Source of the DNA: an uncultured Clostridia bacterium
Lineage (GTDB): Bacteria > Bacillota > Clostridia > Oscillospirales > CAG-382
Reading direction: 5' to 3'
Length of the DNA stretch: 5,447 bases
NCBI GenBank assembly: GCA_905235695.1
Contig: CAJOMW010000085.1
Coordinates: forward strand, 1-5,447
Part shown: positions 1 to 5,342 of the stretch, in pieces
Position numbering within the stretch: position 1 is the stretch's first letter
Layout of the letters: each line of letters opens with the position of its first letter
Notes under the pieces: model-generated
Databases searched by the model: none
The model's input: the letters and a program-made list of their open reading frames with translations, nothing else
Told to the model about the DNA's origin: nothing
Made by a program: the position numbers and the translations under genes

Positions 1-29
1 AAAAAGTGCGCCGACCAAAATCAGCGCAC
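1..29 (-). terminator. Intrinsic terminator of the minus-strand RNA
   Basis: The minus strand has a 9-bp stem pairing GTGCGCTGA (29-21) with TCGGCGCAC (14-6), one pair being G-U. The loop has 6 bases, and at least five T residues follow up to the window edge. The opposite strand has no T tract in the right place, so the terminator acts on leftward transcription. Its 3' arm can alternatively pair with 53-45 (GCGACGACC, 8 of 9 pairs), a possible antiterminator. Confidence 0.75.
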
Positions 30-191
30 AAAAACGCAAATTCCGGTCGTCGCCAAACAAACCATATACAGATACGAGTATTCACATACTACCATTGCAT
101 GGAATTTGCATTTTATCAAATTCGGCAATGATAATATTACGTAAAAAGGTATAAAAATATACCCGTCACCTGCATATTTAGTTCGTTTGGC
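1..191 (-). ncRNA. Candidate structured small RNA or riboswitch leader
   Basis: No protein is evident here, but the minus strand reads as a self-contained RNA of about 190 nt. The predicted +1 (G191) is the first base of an 11-bp helix pairing 191-181 with 62-52 (one G-U pair). A second helix pairs 177-170 with 71-64. Inside are three hairpins: 163-158 with 153-148 (UUUU loop); a two-part hairpin, 132-125 with 98-91 and 123-117 with 108-102; and 90-86 with 81-77, capped by a GUGA (GNRA-type) tetraloop. An intrinsic terminator follows at 29-6. All pairings were found by eye. A rod with an internal bubble and a small 3'-side hairpin recalls 6S RNA, while a closing helix followed by a terminator recalls a riboswitch whose gene lies beyond the left edge. 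I do not recognise a known aptamer consensus. I am fairly confident that it is a structured RNA, but its class is unknown. Confidence 0.6.
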
Positions 192-197
192 AGGATT

Positions 198-226
198 ATT
201 CTACCATATTACTTGAAAAAAGTCAA
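198..226 (-). promoter_or_regulatory. Sigma-A promoter of the minus-strand RNA
   Basis: On the minus strand the -35 box is TTGACT (226-221), the spacer is exactly 17 bases, and the -10 box is TAGAAT (203-198). Each hexamer differs from consensus by one base. The expected +1 falls at G191, which is the first base of the closing helix of the downstream RNA. That coincidence supports both calls. Confidence 0.75.
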
Positions 227-317
227 TAATTAACGAAAAATTTGCATAATAAATTTACGGCTTTGCCGCCGTGATTTGAATTGAGCCTTGATGCCGAAAT
301 TTAAAGATATTCGGTAT

Positions 318-345
318 TTGACAGTCTCGATATTTGATATATCTT
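318..345 (+). promoter_or_regulatory. Possible sigma-A promoter
   Basis: A perfect TTGACA -35 box (318-323) is followed after 16 bases by TATCTT (340-345), which matches four of six -10 positions. Transcription would start near 352 and reach the 12-bp terminator hairpin at 374-402 almost at once. It could therefore drive only a very short RNA unless the terminator is bypassed. It is the best promoter candidate upstream of the ketoacyl synthase, but the -10 box is poor. Confidence 0.35.
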
Positions 346-373
346 CCTTACTTACAAAGCACCGTCTTCAAGG

Positions 374-408
374 CTTGCCGCACTCAGTTCGAGTGCGGCA
401 AGTGTTTT
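374..408 (+). terminator. Strong intrinsic terminator hairpin
   Basis: A perfect 12-bp inverted repeat, CTTGCCGCACTC (374-385) with GAGTGCGGCAAG (391-402), has a 5-base loop and is followed by TGTTTTATATTC. The T-rich flank lies on the plus-strand 3' side only, so it ends rightward transcription. No plus-strand gene ends upstream inside the window. It may serve as an attenuator for the ketoacyl synthase operon, end a very short RNA started near 352, or insulate the operon. Confidence 0.7.
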
Positions 409-511
409 ATATTCTTCTCCGCCCATCCCGTAAAGCCTCCGACCGTTTTTACAATGCTCAATTTACTTTTCAAAAAAATTGGGAAATTTTGCTTTTGCCT
501 GTAACTTTTTT

Positions 512-528
512 CTCCTATGAGGTACTAA
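512..528. promoter_or_regulatory. Possible FapR-like operator
   Basis: GGTACTAA at 521-528 is the exact complement of TTAGTACC, the half-site I recall for FapR, the malonyl-CoA-responsive repressor of fatty-acid synthesis in Firmicutes. Over 17 bases, 13 match the palindrome as I remember it, but the left half is degenerate. Its position about 65 bases before a FabF-type gene fits such a role. No clear promoter overlaps it, so the call is tentative. Confidence 0.3.
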
Positions 529-554
529 CATTTCAGTTATTTTTAAAACTACCT

Positions 555-572
555 GCGGCAGGGCCGCTTTTT
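555..572 (+). terminator. Small terminator-like hairpin before the RBS
   Basis: GCGGC (555-559) and GCCGC (563-567) form a five-pair all-GC stem with a 3-base AGG loop, followed directly by TTTTT (568-572). It ends just before the ribosome binding site of the ketoacyl synthase (574-583). The shape is that of a short intrinsic terminator, so it could act as an attenuator in the operon leader. The short stem makes its efficiency uncertain. Confidence 0.4.
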
Positions 573-592
573 CAAAGGAAGGGAACAATAAC

Positions 593-1819
593 ATGGGAAA
601 AATCGTTATAACCGGCATGGGCGCGGTAACGCCTGTCGGAATAGGCGTTGAAAATTACTGGAAGAGCCTTATATCGGGCGTTTCAGGTATAGATATGATA
701 AAGTCGTTCGACGCTTCGGGGCTCCCGGTGCGCTTTGCCGGTGAGATAAAGGATTTTAATGCCGCCGACTACCTGTCGCGCGACCTCATAAAGAACACCG
801 ATCCCTTCATGCAGTATGCCTACGTTGCGGCAAAAGAGGCAATAGAGCAGAGCAAACTTGACATAGATCCCGACAGAACCGGCGTCGTTATGGGAACGGC
901 GATGAGCGGCGTTTCCGGTATTGCTTCTGCTCAGGAGGAGATAACCCTTAGTCCCGGCAAGAAAGTCGGCCCTCGCTTTATGCCGAAGATCCTCGGAAAT
1001 ATAGCGGCGGCGCATATTGCCATAAATTATAACATACACGGCCCGAGCATGACGGTCAGCACGGCGTGCTCGTCAGGCGGCGATGCAATAAACGTGGCCT
1101 GTATGCTGATAAAGGCGGGAAAGATGGATGCGGCAGTCGTAGTCGGCGCCGAGTCGATACTCTCTCCGCTCATGATAAACGCCCTCTCGACGGTCAGCGC
1201 TCTGTCTCAGAGAAACGATGAACCGGATAAATCCTGCAGACCGTTCGACGTCAGCCGTGACGGATTCGTTATAGGCGAGGGCGGCGGTGCGCTTATCATT
1301 GAGACCGAGGAGAGCGCAAAGGCAAGGGGAGCGAATATCATAGCTGAGATATGCGGCTGCGGAAACACCTGCGACGCTTTCCACGTCATGGCGCCTCACC
1401 CCGAAGGGAAGGGAGCGATAGCCTGCATTAAGGCGGCTCTCTCGGATGCGGGTATAGACAGCTCATGCATCGGCTACATCAACGCACACGGCACGGCGAC
1501 GCACAAGGGAGACATTTCGGAGGCTACCGCAATAAAGGCGGTGTTCGGCGAAAAACTTCCGCTTGTAAGCTCCACTAAGAGTGCGACAGGCCACATGATG
1601 GGAGCAGGGGGCATAACCGAGACCATTGCCTGCATAAAGGCGGTGACGAGCGGCGTCGTTCCTCCGACGTTAAACCTCGAGAACGTCGATGAGGAGTGCG
1701 GCGGAGTGGACTTTGTACCCAAAACCGCAAGAAAAGCAGACGTAAAGTACGCAATGTCAAATGCGTTCGGATTCGGAGGTCAGAATTCCAGCATAATAGT
1801 CGGCAGATACGACGGATGA
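593..1819 (+). CDS. Beta-ketoacyl-ACP synthase, FabF/KAS II type
   Basis: This 408-residue cytosolic thiolase-fold enzyme has the usual length for FabF. By family knowledge it performs decarboxylative Claisen condensation of an acyl thioester with malonyl-ACP, extending the chain by two carbons. The active site is complete: nucleophile Cys159 in STACSSGG, His299 in NAHGTATHKGD, Lys329 in STKS, His334 in TGH, and the Gly-rich NAFGFGGQN near the C-terminus (390-398). The N-terminal VITGMGAVTPVG is typical of the family. The start at 593 follows a good AAAGGAAGGG site (574-583). The motif TACSSGG differs from the TACA usual in housekeeping FabF, and no other fatty-acid synthesis genes are beside it, so it may serve a specialised pathway. 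The acyl-ligase gene starts 11 bases downstream, indicating one operon. The family is very sure; the substrate is unknown. Confidence 0.95.
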   Translation: MGKIVITGMGAVTPVGIGVENYWKSLISGVSGIDMIKSFDASGLPVRFAGEIKDFNAADYLSRDLIKNTDPFMQYAYVAAKEAIEQSKLDIDPDRTGVVMGTAMSGVSGIASAQEEITLSPGKKVGPRFMPKILGNIAAAHIAINYNIHGPSMTVSTACSSGGDAINVACMLIKAGKMDAAVVVGAESILSPLMINALSTVSALSQRNDEPDKSCRPFDVSRDGFVIGEGGGALIIETEESAKARGANIIAEICGCGNTCDAFHVMAPHPEGKGAIACIKAALSDAGIDSSCIGYINAHGTATHKGDISEATAIKAVFGEKLPLVSSTKSATGHMMGAGGITETIACIKAVTSGVVPPTLNLENVDEECGGVDFVPKTARKADVKYAMSNAFGFGGQNSSIIVGRYDG

Positions 1820-1824
1820 AGGAG
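1819..1824 (+). promoter_or_regulatory. RBS that sets the ligase start
   Basis: AAGGAG lies six bases before ATG 1831 and overlaps the TGA stop of the preceding gene. The in-frame ATG at 1816, which overlaps that stop, and the one at 1696 inside the synthase have no comparable site, so 1831 is preferred. The overlap suggests the two proteins are translationally coupled. Confidence 0.75.
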
Positions 1825-1830
1825 AAAAAG

Positions 1831-3492
1831 ATGAATTTAACGTATGATTCAAAAATGTTCAGAGAGACCTTCGAGAGCGAGTTTACATGGCTCGAGGGCT
1901 TTATGAGAAACGTAAGGCGGTATTCAAAGAAGACGGCGGCAATAGACGCCGCAAATGATATAAAGTGGACCTATGAAGAGCTCAATCGTGCTTCAAATCT
2001 CCTCGCAAACGCACTCAGGAACGGCGGCGTGAAGAAGGGCGACCTCATCCTCGTCCAGCTCTACAATTCGCCGCAGTTTTTGTTCGGATATATTGCTTCA
2101 CACAAGATCGGCGCCGTCTTCAACCCCGTGAACTTCAACCTTTCATTCGGTGAGACCGCCGAGATAATGGATCACAACAAGCCAAAGGTGTACATATACG
2201 ACACAGACATAACCGAAACTGCACTGAAATCCCTTGAAAAGGCGTCTCATAAGCCGGATATCGTAATTGCCGTAAACGGAACGGATAGGGCAAACGAGAT
2301 TCCCGAAGGACATATTCTGTACGAGGATTTCGTAAAGGGTATGAGCGAGCAGGATCCTCCTGCGGACTTTGAGCCGTATATTTACGACGAGACTCTCCGC
2401 CTTCAGACCTCGGGCACGACGAGCATCCCGAAGGGCGTTCCGCTCAACAGCGTGAACGAAGTGCTCTCGGCGCACGGAGTAATAATGGATCTCGCGCTTA
2501 ACAGAAACGACGTAACGATAAATATTTCCCCGTGGTTCCACCGCGGCGGAATACATACCACCGGCCCGACCGCAACTCTCTATTGCGGCGGTACCGTCGT
2601 GATAATGCGAACGTTCAGTCCCAAAATATGCATAAAGTACATAGAAAAGTACGGAATAACCTTTATGACGGGAGTGCCGGCCGTGCTGATACTCCTGTCG
2701 AAGCAGCTCGAACAGCACCCGGCGGATATTTCGACTCTGCGCGGCATAATGTCCATGGGAAGCCCGCTTGAAAAAGAGGTCTGCATACGCTTTCAGAATC
2801 AGCTCACCAAAAACATATTCAACGGCTACGGCACTACCGAAACACTTTGGAACGTAGTTTTAACGCCCGATGACCTTCCCGAGATGTCGGGATATGCCGG
2901 AAGATCGAGCGTAGACGACGATGTGCGCGTTGTGAGGGTGTACGACGACAAAAAGGCCGAGCCGGACGAAACGGTTGCGGACGACGAGAGCGAAGAGGGC
3001 GAGATAATAATAAAGAGCCCGGCAAAGTCATCTTACTGCTATGCGGACAACGAAAAGACGACAAAGGAAAAGTTCTACAAGGGCTGGCTGTACACGGGCG
3101 ATATAGGCGTTTGGAACGAGCAAAAGTATATAAAGGTCATGGGCAGGAAGGACGACATGATAATCAGCAAGGGCGAGAACATATACCCTGTGAGGATCGA
3201 GGAGGTTTTAAGCTGTCACCCGAAGGTAGAGGACTGCATAGTGGTCGGCGTACCGGAGGCGACGAGGGGCGAGTCTGTCGCGGCGTATATCGTGGCAAGC
3301 GACGACAGCCTTACTGCTTCTGAGCTGAAGGAATACTGCGAAAAATCGTCTGATATATCGAGGTATCAGGCTCCGAGATATTACCGATTCATAGAGGAGC
3401 TTCCGAGAACGGCGACCGGCAAAAAACAGCACTACGTAATAAGAAATCAGGCAAAGGACGACCTTTCAAAAGGACTTCTTGAAAAAGTCTGA
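1831..3492 (+). CDS. AMP-binding acyl-CoA/acyl-ACP ligase
   Basis: This 553-residue protein belongs to the class I adenylate-forming superfamily (fatty acyl-CoA/acyl-ACP ligases). By family knowledge it activates a carboxylic acid with ATP to an acyl-adenylate and transfers it to CoA or a carrier-protein thiol. The core motifs appear in order: phosphate-binding loop TSGTTSIPKG at 193-202, GYGTTE at 332-337, TGD at 422-424, hinge region GRKDDMIISKGENIYP at 438-453, and the C-terminal PRTATGK at 525-531 with the adenylation lysine at 531. There is no signal peptide or membrane segment. The loop has Ser198 where Gly is usual. A Glu/Asp-rich insertion lies at about 371-391, before the EGEIIIKSP strand. 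It is the second gene of the operon with the ketoacyl synthase, implying that it supplies or processes acyl groups for the same pathway. No carrier domain is fused. The exact acid cannot be read from sequence. Confidence 0.93.
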   Translation: MNLTYDSKMFRETFESEFTWLEGFMRNVRRYSKKTAAIDAANDIKWTYEELNRASNLLANALRNGGVKKGDLILVQLYNSPQFLFGYIASHKIGAVFNPVNFNLSFGETAEIMDHNKPKVYIYDTDITETALKSLEKASHKPDIVIAVNGTDRANEIPEGHILYEDFVKGMSEQDPPADFEPYIYDETLRLQTSGTTSIPKGVPLNSVNEVLSAHGVIMDLALNRNDVTINISPWFHRGGIHTTGPTATLYCGGTVVIMRTFSPKICIKYIEKYGITFMTGVPAVLILLSKQLEQHPADISTLRGIMSMGSPLEKEVCIRFQNQLTKNIFNGYGTTETLWNVVLTPDDLPEMSGYAGRSSVDDDVRVVRVYDDKKAEPDETVADDESEEGEIIIKSPAKSSYCYADNEKTTKEKFYKGWLYTGDIGVWNEQKYIKVMGRKDDMIISKGENIYPVRIEEVLSCHPKVEDCIVVGVPEATRGESVAAYIVASDDSLTASELKEYCEKSSDISRYQAPRYYRFIEELPRTATGKKQHYVIRNQAKDDLSKGLLEKV

Positions 3493-3524
3493 GGCGCTTT
3501 TTTCAAAACTTTTACCGGAAATAT

Positions 3525-3553
3525 TTGACTTTTCGGAAAAAGTATATTATAAT
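3525..3553 (+). promoter_or_regulatory. Sigma-A promoter of the lipoprotein gene
   Basis: TTGACT (3525-3530), a 17-base spacer and a perfect TATAAT (3548-3553) form a near-consensus promoter. The expected +1 is near G3560. It makes the lipoprotein gene independent of the ligase operon, which ends 32 bases upstream without a clear terminator, so some read-through is possible. Confidence 0.85.
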
Positions 3554-3559
3554 GGTATC

Positions 3560-3672
3560 GCCGTAACAATATCGGAAAAGGGAGTTTGAAAACGACGGAT
3601 TTGATTCAGGCTCACACTTTCCGGGCTTTACGGCAAAATTCTGATTTTATCAAAAAATACGTGGGAGGAATT
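3560..3672 (+). promoter_or_regulatory. Structured 5' leader of the lipoprotein gene
   Basis: The leader is about 113 bases from the predicted +1 to the ATG. Its first seven bases, GCCGTAA (3560-3566), pair perfectly with TTACGGC (3628-3634). Inside, CGGAAA (3573-3578) pairs with TTTCCG (3618-3623). AAAAGGGAG (3576-3584) and GGCTC (3609-3613) recur in the leader of the last gene. A closing helix that begins at +1 suggests a regulatory RNA element. No terminator or sequestered ribosome site was found, and no known riboswitch consensus is recognised. Confidence 0.35.
3663..3669 (+). promoter_or_regulatory. RBS that sets the lipoprotein start
   Basis: GGGAGGA precedes two adjacent ATG codons at 3673 and 3676; counted from the end of the GGAGG core at 3668, the gaps are 4 and 7 bases. 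The upstream in-frame TTG at 3586 has GGGAG only one base before it, and starting there would bury the signal peptide behind 29 extra residues. The true start is therefore 3673 or 3676. Confidence 0.8.
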
Positions 3673-4938
3673 ATGATGAACAAGAAAATCGTTTTAATAA
3701 TGTGCGCCATGCTCATAGCTTTTGCACTTGTCATCACTTCATGTACAAAGACGCAGGAAAACAACAACGACGCCGATAATGCGGAAGTAACGGAAATTTC
3801 CGAAAACGGCGGCGAAGAGGCGGCAGACGGATCCTTCGAGGAGCAAATATGCGATTGGATCTTTCTGAATGCCGAAAGCGGAACTCTTACAGTTCGCATA
3901 CCGCTCAATGACGGCGAATATTGGGAATCCGAGACACAGGGCTTTGAAGATGATTTCGACGGGGAAGCGGAGCTTATCACTTCAAGCGACATGGAGAACA
4001 GCGAATACGCCGCTTCTTTCCGGGGTATAAAGGACGGAACGGCTCTTATCAGACTTTCCCTCTATGACTATATGGGAATCTCGCAGGAGGTAAGAGTAAT
4101 TCACGTTAATATAGCCGACGGTATGATAACCGGCGTCGAATTCTATGACGAATATGCAGGCGTTGCCGAAAAGAACAATAAGCTCGTCGGAAGCTGGCAA
4201 GACAGAACGAGTCAGCGCGCAGTCATGACGGTTTACGGCAACATTGATTTCACAAAGTTAAGTGTAGCTATACACTGGGGCAGCAGCGTATCCGAGTCCG
4301 CAGAATGGACGATGACGGCAGAATATGACGCAGAGAGAGACGCCTTTTACTATGAAGACGGCGAATACGCCCTGGTCACGTATCTCGAGACCGGCGAGAT
4401 CGGCGAGAAGAGCGTAGAGTGGAGCGGCTCCTCCGGATACTTTACAGTATCTGAAGAAAACAACGTGACATGGTGCGATTCAAAGCAGGAGGACAGCGGA
4501 GAATTTGACTTTGAGCGCATCTATGCACCGGAGGTTACGGCTGAGGAATTCGGCGACAAATATTTTTCGGTAATCGCAGCGTCCGAGCAGGGTACTGCCG
4601 GCGCTTCTATGAAAAACGCACTGGCGGCATGCGAGCTTATAAGCTTTGCGGATGCAAGTCAGGTATGGAATATGGACGAGGCAGTGCTTCGCGATAATTT
4701 TTACGCCGCTTATATGAGCCTGGATGACGACATAAAGTCCCGGTTTGACGAAAACTACGAGGCGGTATTTGAGACAGCAGCCGAAATAGCTGCTGATCCT
4801 GACGGCATGGCGGACGTCTTATCCGACATAGGAGCGGACATGGACACCGTAAGACGCTTATCCGCAAGAGATGACGTAAAGGCGTCAATCCGTACGCTGA
4901 AGTTTTACACCGATGGCATAATGAGTGCCGAGCAGTAA
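3673..4938 (+). CDS. Acidic secreted lipoprotein of unrecognised family
   Basis: This 421-residue protein is predicted to be lipid-anchored on the outer face of the membrane. Residues 3-23 form a lipoprotein signal peptide (Asn-Lys-Lys, hydrophobic core, ITSC) with Cys24 as the lipidated residue. A Glu/Asp/Asn-rich linker follows (25-58). Residues about 62-150 look like a beta-sandwich: YWES, then YAASFRGIKDGTALIRLSLYD, then a VNIADG strand end. This weakly resembles Ig-like or chagasin (I42) inhibitor domains but lacks a clear NPTTGY motif. Residues about 170-284 look like a separate beta-barrel-like domain framed by LVGSWQD and FDFERIY, with IHWGSS and EWTMTAEYD between. The last 130 or so residues are predicted helical and acidic. 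No catalytic motif is visible, so I assign no enzyme function. It has its own promoter, leader and terminator. If ATG 3676 is used, one residue is lost. Confidence 0.85.
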   Translation: MMNKKIVLIMCAMLIAFALVITSCTKTQENNNDADNAEVTEISENGGEEAADGSFEEQICDWIFLNAESGTLTVRIPLNDGEYWESETQGFEDDFDGEAELITSSDMENSEYAASFRGIKDGTALIRLSLYDYMGISQEVRVIHVNIADGMITGVEFYDEYAGVAEKNNKLVGSWQDRTSQRAVMTVYGNIDFTKLSVAIHWGSSVSESAEWTMTAEYDAERDAFYYEDGEYALVTYLETGEIGEKSVEWSGSSGYFTVSEENNVTWCDSKQEDSGEFDFERIYAPEVTAEEFGDKYFSVIAASEQGTAGASMKNALAACELISFADASQVWNMDEAVLRDNFYAAYMSLDDDIKSRFDENYEAVFETAAEIAADPDGMADVLSDIGADMDTVRRLSARDDVKASIRTLKFYTDGIMSAEQ

Positions 4939-4965
4939 CGGACAGTATACGCACAGTACACCCAT

Positions 4966-4995
4966 AGCTCCCCGATTCAACGGGGAGCTTTTTTT
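4966..4995 (+). terminator. Intrinsic terminator of the lipoprotein gene
   Basis: A perfect 9-bp stem, AGCTCCCCG (4966-4974) with CGGGGAGCT (4981-4989), encloses a 6-base loop and runs into seven T residues (4989-4995). It lies 27 bases after the stop codon. The T tract is on the plus-strand 3' side only, so it acts on the lipoprotein transcript. Confidence 0.92.
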
Positions 4996-5156
4996 CGCCG
5001 TGAAAAAGCGGAGAAATCAATCGTTTTTGCGGCAATTTGCCGTCCATACCGTCACAGGTACCCCGGGCATACCGCTGCCAACTTCTTTTCAGATCACTAT
5101 ACCGTTATGACAACATCGCAAAAATAGTTTTTTATACAATTATTTTGAAAAATCAC
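4996..5156. other. Intergenic spacer without a recognised gene
   Basis: Together with its flanking sites, the stretch from 4939 to 5342 is about 400 bases without a gene. This central part has no supported element. A 61-codon plus-strand frame at 4925-5110 contains the lipoprotein terminator and lacks a ribosome binding site, so it is not called. Composition becomes AT-rich after about 5110, as expected near a promoter. Confidence 0.6.
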
Positions 5157-5185
5157 TTGATATTATTTTAGATTAGTAGTATAAT
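5157..5185 (+). promoter_or_regulatory. Sigma-A promoter of the last gene
   Basis: TTGATA (5157-5162), a 17-base spacer and a perfect TATAAT (5180-5185) predict a start near 5192. This is about 150 bases before the ATG at 5343, leaving a long leader. It has the same architecture as the promoter at 3525-3553. Confidence 0.8.
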
Positions 5186-5191
5186 AAAAAA

Positions 5192-5342
5192 GATAAAAGG
5201 GAGATTGTGTGTAATTTACCATTTGGCTCTCGAAACATAGCAGACTGGGAATTTCAAAAATCGCCAAGTCATATATTGGTGATGAAATACGGCTCGGCTC
5301 AGAGTCACACAGCAAAGACAGCAGTTTACATGAGGAGGTATT
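5192..5342 (+). promoter_or_regulatory. Long 5' leader of the last gene
   Basis: About 150 bases separate the predicted +1 from the ATG. Near its 5' end is AAAAGGGAG (5195-5203), followed by ATTG and, 21 bases after GGGAG, GGCTC (5225-5229); the lipoprotein leader carries the same set. GGGAG can pair with CTCTC (5227-5231). An overlapping 7-bp pairing is possible between 5221-5227 and 5263-5269 (one G-U). No terminator lies in the leader. A GTG at 5207 opens a frame that stays open through the window end, but it overlaps the real gene in another phase. A regulatory role is only suspected. Confidence 0.3.

Larger units (their letters stand above)
227..592. other. Non-coding region upstream of the ketoacyl synthase
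   Basis: This stretch of about 366 bases lies between the divergent RNA promoter and the ketoacyl synthase gene. I see no credible gene. One open frame crosses it on the plus strand, but it runs through a strong terminator hairpin and overlaps the synthase start. The left half is very AT-rich. The supportable contents are a possible promoter (318-345), a strong terminator hairpin (374-408), a possible FapR-like site (512-528) and a short terminator-like hairpin (555-572). A weak ACGGC/GCCGT inverted repeat at 257-272 has no evident role. No convincing sigma-A promoter was found between the first terminator and the synthase. Confidence 0.6.

Noticed and set aside
288..611. Plus-strand open frame of 107 codons before the ketoacyl synthase
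   Set aside because: It starts at TTG without a ribosome binding site, runs through a perfect terminator hairpin and a second hairpin, overlaps the synthase start, and its translation shows no domain-like character.
1696..1830. N-terminal extension of the ligase inside the synthase gene
   Set aside because: The extra residues are Arg/Lys-rich out-of-frame synthase sequence, and only ATG 1831 has a well-placed AAGGAG.
2143..2718. Minus-strand open frame of 191 codons inside the ligase
   Set aside because: It lies wholly opposite a clear, motif-complete ligase gene; the translation is rich in Arg, Tyr and His and resembles no protein family, as expected for an antisense shadow.
3472..3503. 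Possible terminator after the ligase gene
   Set aside because: The 6-bp GGACTT/AAGTCT stem is weak and AT-rich, and seven bases separate it from the T6 tract at 3498-3503, so it is not a canonical intrinsic terminator.
3586..3672. TTG start giving the lipoprotein 29 more N-terminal residues
   Set aside because: GGGAG is only one base from the TTG, the signal peptide would no longer be N-terminal, and GGGAGGA sits properly before ATG 3673/3676.
3612..3992. Minus-strand open frame of 126 codons opposite the lipoprotein start
   Set aside because: It is antisense to the signal peptide and acidic linker. Its Ser-rich translation is the complement of Glu/Asp codons, and it has no ribosome binding site.
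4637..5047. Minus-strand open frame of 136 codons
   Set aside because: It crosses the terminator hairpin and the lipoprotein gene, and its Arg/Pro/Leu/Ser-rich translation is typical of antisense shadows.
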